A stretch of DNA of 22,163 nucleotides from the NCBI GenBank assembly GCA_009801015.1, contig VHZZ01003708.1, forward strand, positions 47,040-69,202, written 5' to 3'. Origin of the DNA: Silene noctiflora. Its lineage: Eukaryota > Streptophyta > Magnoliopsida > Caryophyllales > Caryophyllaceae. Below, in pieces: positions 19,544-22,163 of this stretch (within the stretch, counting starts at the first letter, position 1; each line of letters starts with the position of its first letter). The translations under genes were made by a program, and so were the position numbers. The notes below the pieces were generated by a model. That model was not told the origin of the DNA. It searched no databases and saw only the letters and a program-made list of their open reading frames with translations.

Positions 19544-19768
19544 CTATATATGAACGTTTCTGGCTACGTACGTCACTGACTGATTACATCCACCTTTCGA
19601 GCCCTTTTTGAAAAAGTTGGACGGGTGCAACAAGTTACTTATGGTGGTAGTACCAGAAGTTGATTTGGTCGTCGTCTCGTCGAAGGAATTGATTAGCATA
19701 AGTAATACTAATACGTTACGTAATGAATAGTTCCTTCTCAAATCGGAAATAAAACAGTTGAGATTCAT
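19544..19768 (-). CDS. Small ORF of unknown function (74 aa), doubtful
   Basis: From the ATG at 19768 the frame gives 74 aa: a short polar start, a hydrophobic stretch NVLVLLMLINSF (about residues 19-30), a Ser/Thr-rich segment and a basic FFKKGSKGG region before the end. This could be a membrane-anchored or secreted small peptide, but I recognise no family, and none of the usual peptide-hormone motifs (CLE, IDA, RALF, PSK) is visible. A TATATATAG-like sequence on the minus strand lies about 80 nt upstream, near 19842-19852. Start, expression and reality are all uncertain. Confidence 0.25.
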   Translation of the reverse strand: MNLNCFISDLRRNYSLRNVLVLLMLINSFDETTTKSTSGTTTISNLLHPSNFFKKGSKGGCNQSVTYVARNVHI

Positions 19769-19789
19769 GCTCAATTGTTCATACGACAC

Positions 19790-20188
19790 ATGAGATGGAC
19801 ACTTCTGCGTTTATGCGGGGGAAACTTGCAACTATACGTAACTATATATATTTGTAATCAACTAAACGGCATTGATTTTTTTTTTTTTGGGCAGCACTAA
19901 AGATAATGTTTATATCTGAATAATGCAACTCTTTGAGTTGTACATACATAAATCATTATTAAAAATAAAAATACAACTTCCTATTAAGCTAGTACATCTC
20001 ACATACTATTTTGTTAGATAGATTTTGTGACATATTCTACCACATACTCTAACCAACAAACCCTAAATCCCTAATAAAAACTAAATCAATTGTTCAAATA
20101 ATAAACTAATAAGCTGTATCGCACCGATTTTTAAATAGCAAATATAAATACAAAGGATGTAAAAACAGTACCACTAATTAATACACAA
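19790..20188. other. AT-rich intergenic DNA, no gene seen
   Basis: No supported coding region. It contains a T-run near 19878-19889 and leads into the left arm of the large inverted repeat. Confidence 0.5.
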
Positions 20189-21137
20189 CAGAAACTTACA
20201 AAATAACAGAAATTATAATATTTTACATTATTTATTCACATTTTCCAAAGTAGGTTTAAAAGCTAACTTCCTAATTACCTTCTCAGAGGAAGTGCTTTCT
20301 TCTTCCTCTTTCTCCACCTCCCGTTCCTCCTCATTGGAAGTATCAAAAAACTTCCATAATGTAATTTTCTTCAAATATTACAAGTTCTCGGGCCAAATCC
20401 TCAAAGGTTGGTAACCAAACATCAGAGACACCTCAATGCATATATATATCTTGGGTAGTTTAATTTGGAAGACCGTTTACCAACAAATTAAAGTATTTTT
20501 GCTTGAAATGATTAAAAGGAGGTACATTTGTATAAGACAATTGGTTTTAAATGGCTCTGTAAGGTGGTTCTGGGGAAATATGTGATTATGGTCAACAAGT
20601 GCTCTTCTGAGGCGATCCACATGAGTGGCTACTCGATCAGAAATATGGTTTTTCCATATCCATATGATGTGGTCATGGGGCCCATGACCGAGTAGCCGCT
20701 CATGTGGATCGCCTCAGAAGAGCGCTCGGGGACCATAATCACATATTTCCCCAGAACCACCTTACATAACCTTTCAAAACCAATTTTCTTGTACAAATGT
20801 ACCTCCTTGAAACCATTTTAAGCAAAAATACTTTGATTTGTTAGTTAACGGCCTCCCAAACTACTCAAAATATATATGCATCGGGACGTCTATGATGTTT
20901 GGTACCCAACTTTTGAGGATACGGCCGGAGAACTTATAATATTTGAAAAATATATTATCGAAATACCGAATGATGTAGTTTCTTTGAATAGTTCCAATAG
21001 ATAAGGAGGAATAAGAATAAGAGGACGAAGCCACTTCCTCTGAAAATTATAATTAGGAAGTTGGCTTGAACAAACTTTAGAGAACGTGAACAAATAATGT
21101 AAAAATATTATAATTTCTATTATTTTGTTAGTTTCCG
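20189..21137. repeat. Large inverted repeat (about 450-bp arms, 53-nt loop)
   Basis: The left arm (about 20189-20635) and right arm (about 20689-21137) are reverse complements over nearly their whole length. Matching blocks include the outer AAATTATAATATTT, the middle AAAGTATTTTTGCTT, and the inner GGCGATCCACATGAG with its inverted partner CTCATGTGGATCGCC. In the blocks compared by eye about four of five bases match, with small indels. The loop (20636-20688) itself contains GTCATGGGGCCCATGAC, a near-palindrome. A transcript through it would fold into a very long hairpin. It may be a foldback or MULE-type element with long terminal repeats, or an inverted duplication of other DNA; the ORF inside the right arm has no known domain. 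Confidence 0.9.
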
Positions 21138-21150
21138 CTATATATCAAGA

Positions 21151-21536
21151 GTAAAATTACTCCCTTTTAAAACCAATTTTTTAAAAATTACTCCCTTTTG
21201 AATTCATTTTCTAAAATTACTCCCTTAAGTTGTATTTTTTTGCTAAAATTACTCCCTTAAGTTACATTTTTCCCTAAAATTGTTTCAAAACTCCAATTTA
21301 AGTTGACTTATTTTCTCTGTTTTTGAACTCCCTGTACATTTGTCTATATAGGTATACCTTTCAATGTATAGATTGGCTAAGCCACAACCAAAATAAGTTC
21401 AAAAACAGACAAAATAAGTCACTTAAAGTGGAGTTTAGGAGCAATTTTAGCAAAAAATACAACTTAAGGGAGTAATTTTAGCAAAAAATTTTAAAAGGAG
21501 TAATCTTCAAAATTTTGATTTCAAAGGGAAGTAATA
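21151..21536. mobile_element. Foldback/MITE element with long inverted arms and internal tandem units
   Basis: The left arm carries four copies of AAAATTACTCCC (21153, 21184, 21213, 21245; spacing 29-32 bp). The right arm carries the inverted counterparts (GGGAGTAATTTT at 21468, then GGAGTAAT and GGGAAGTAAT). Nearer the centre, GACTTATTTTCTCTGTTTTTGAAC pairs with GTTCAAAAACAGACAAAATAAGTC, leaving a loop of about 50 bp. It is non-coding. It begins only about 15 bp after the large inverted repeat. The superfamily is undetermined; no sure target duplication was seen. Confidence 0.75.
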
Positions 21537-22073
21537 TATAATTTACTCATATATTAAATAATAGTAGTGTTTGTACACCCCTTACAATTTATATTTTTTA
21601 TTTAAAAATCAGGACGTTACAGACAATATCACGTACTGTTTAATACACAACAAAAACTTACAAAATACATAAATTTGAGAATGTGATATGTGATTGATGA
21701 AAGACGTCTTTAATCAATCACATGCCTATAAGCCAAGTATAAGTAAAGAATGAGTCACTTATTTACAAAATAAGTGAATAATAATATTTGGTGTGTATGT
21801 ATATTTGCATGAGGTATATGAGTAAGAGCATAACAATGCCTTTTATAGACATTGGTAATTAACAAGTCGGTCAAAAGTGATGATATGGTAGTATGTGTAA
21901 ATTCTTGAATTAGCCAAGTGTGCCATGAATCAAGGCTTCCCATGCATGCACTCCTCCAACCTTATATATGTCTATATTGACTTACACGTAATTTACTAGC
22001 TCACTCAATACACTTGCTCGCTAAGCGACAATTGTACGGGAACAATATCTTCTTTAACTCGGGTTACTCCATT
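21537..22073. other. AT-rich intergenic DNA, no gene seen
   Basis: Apart from the 27-bp repeat copy there is no supported gene, RNA or element border. The minus-strand ORF at 21755-21943 lacks any domain and is taken as chance. Confidence 0.5.
21641..21667 (+). repeat. 27-bp direct repeat of the left border of the large inverted repeat
   Basis: TAATACACAACA(G/A)AAACTTACAAAATA occurs at 20179-20205 and again here, with a single difference. The two copies enclose both the large inverted repeat and the foldback element. Part of the motif, in inverted form, also ends the right arm near 21125-21137. Confidence 0.75.
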
Positions 22074-22163
22074 AGACCTGGCAAAATCAACCCGACCCGA
22101 ATGACCCGACCCGAAAAGGCTGACCCGAGACCCGAATTAACCCGACTTGTGGGACCCGAATTT
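22074..22163. repeat. Start of a hAT-like ACCCGA-rich repeat, cut by the window edge
   Basis: It begins TAGACCTGGCAAAATC and continues into dense ACCCGACCCGAA words to the end of the window. The first bases match the left end of the repeat at 18293 (TAGACCTGACAAA). Only about 90 bp are in view, so its far end is unknown. Confidence 0.5.

Noticed and set aside
20890-21093. 67-codon minus-strand ORF in the right arm of the large inverted repeat
   Set aside because: No family resemblance, and the corresponding part of the left arm does not keep the frame; treated as part of the repeat.
1-22163. CRISPR arrays, operons and bacterial-type defence systems
   Set aside because: The window is plant nuclear DNA with spliced genes; the regularly spaced AATTACTCCC units at 21153-21256 belong to a foldback element and have no unique spacers of CRISPR type.

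Overview
This is plant nuclear DNA, very probably from a eudicot. Five host genes can be read from recognisable protein families: spliced genes with GT/AG introns, a plastid-targeted small heat-shock protein, a GRF transcription factor with its miR396 site, an IQ67-domain protein, an S-protein homologue and a DUF4228/PADRE protein. The rest is AT-rich intergenic DNA full of decayed transposons. Repeated small GAGACGGTC-type inverted motifs made me think of Caryophyllales, but that is only an impression.

Layout. 1-2784 is the 3' part of a broken Ty3/gypsy-type LTR element (gag and protease region, then the 3' LTR at about 2225-2784); the window opens inside it. 2788-3180 is a GC-rich repeat with 12-bp inverted ends. 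3292-3596 is a hAT-type MITE with an imperfect 8-bp target duplication. 3605-4129 is the promoter/5'UTR area of the GRF gene (+, 4 coding exons, 4130-6976, 408 aa). The GRF gene converges on an IQD gene (-, 5 coding exons, 10281 down to 7826, 445 aa). 10615-13483 is intergenic and holds one hAT-like repeat and two short non-autonomous Helitrons (11818-12152 and 12887-13483); the second ends about 100 bp from the stop codon of an S-protein homologue (-, 13585-14004, secreted, 139 aa). The plastid HSP21 gene (+, 14946-16048, 2 exons, 239 aa) has heat-shock elements and a TATA box upstream. It converges on a PADRE gene (-, 16399-16863, 154 aa).

16864-22163 has no confidently called gene. It holds a hAT-like repeat, a CACTA-end remnant between two 52-bp direct repeats, a 74-codon ORF of unknown status, a very large inverted repeat (about 20189-21137) able to form a long hairpin, a second foldback element (about 21151-21536), and the start of another hAT-like repeat at the window edge.

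The host genes are ordinary single plant genes, not an operon or cluster. Two belong loosely to stress and calcium response (HSP21, PADRE; IQD binds calmodulin), but nothing in the sequence ties them together. The structures most worth a second look are the large inverted repeat and its neighbouring foldback, the two Helitrons beside the S-protein homologue, SINE-like pieces inside introns of HSP21 and IQD, and tandem duplications inside GRF introns. I did not find evidence for a new multi-gene system. All exon borders were placed by eye from splice motifs, phase and family knowledge.
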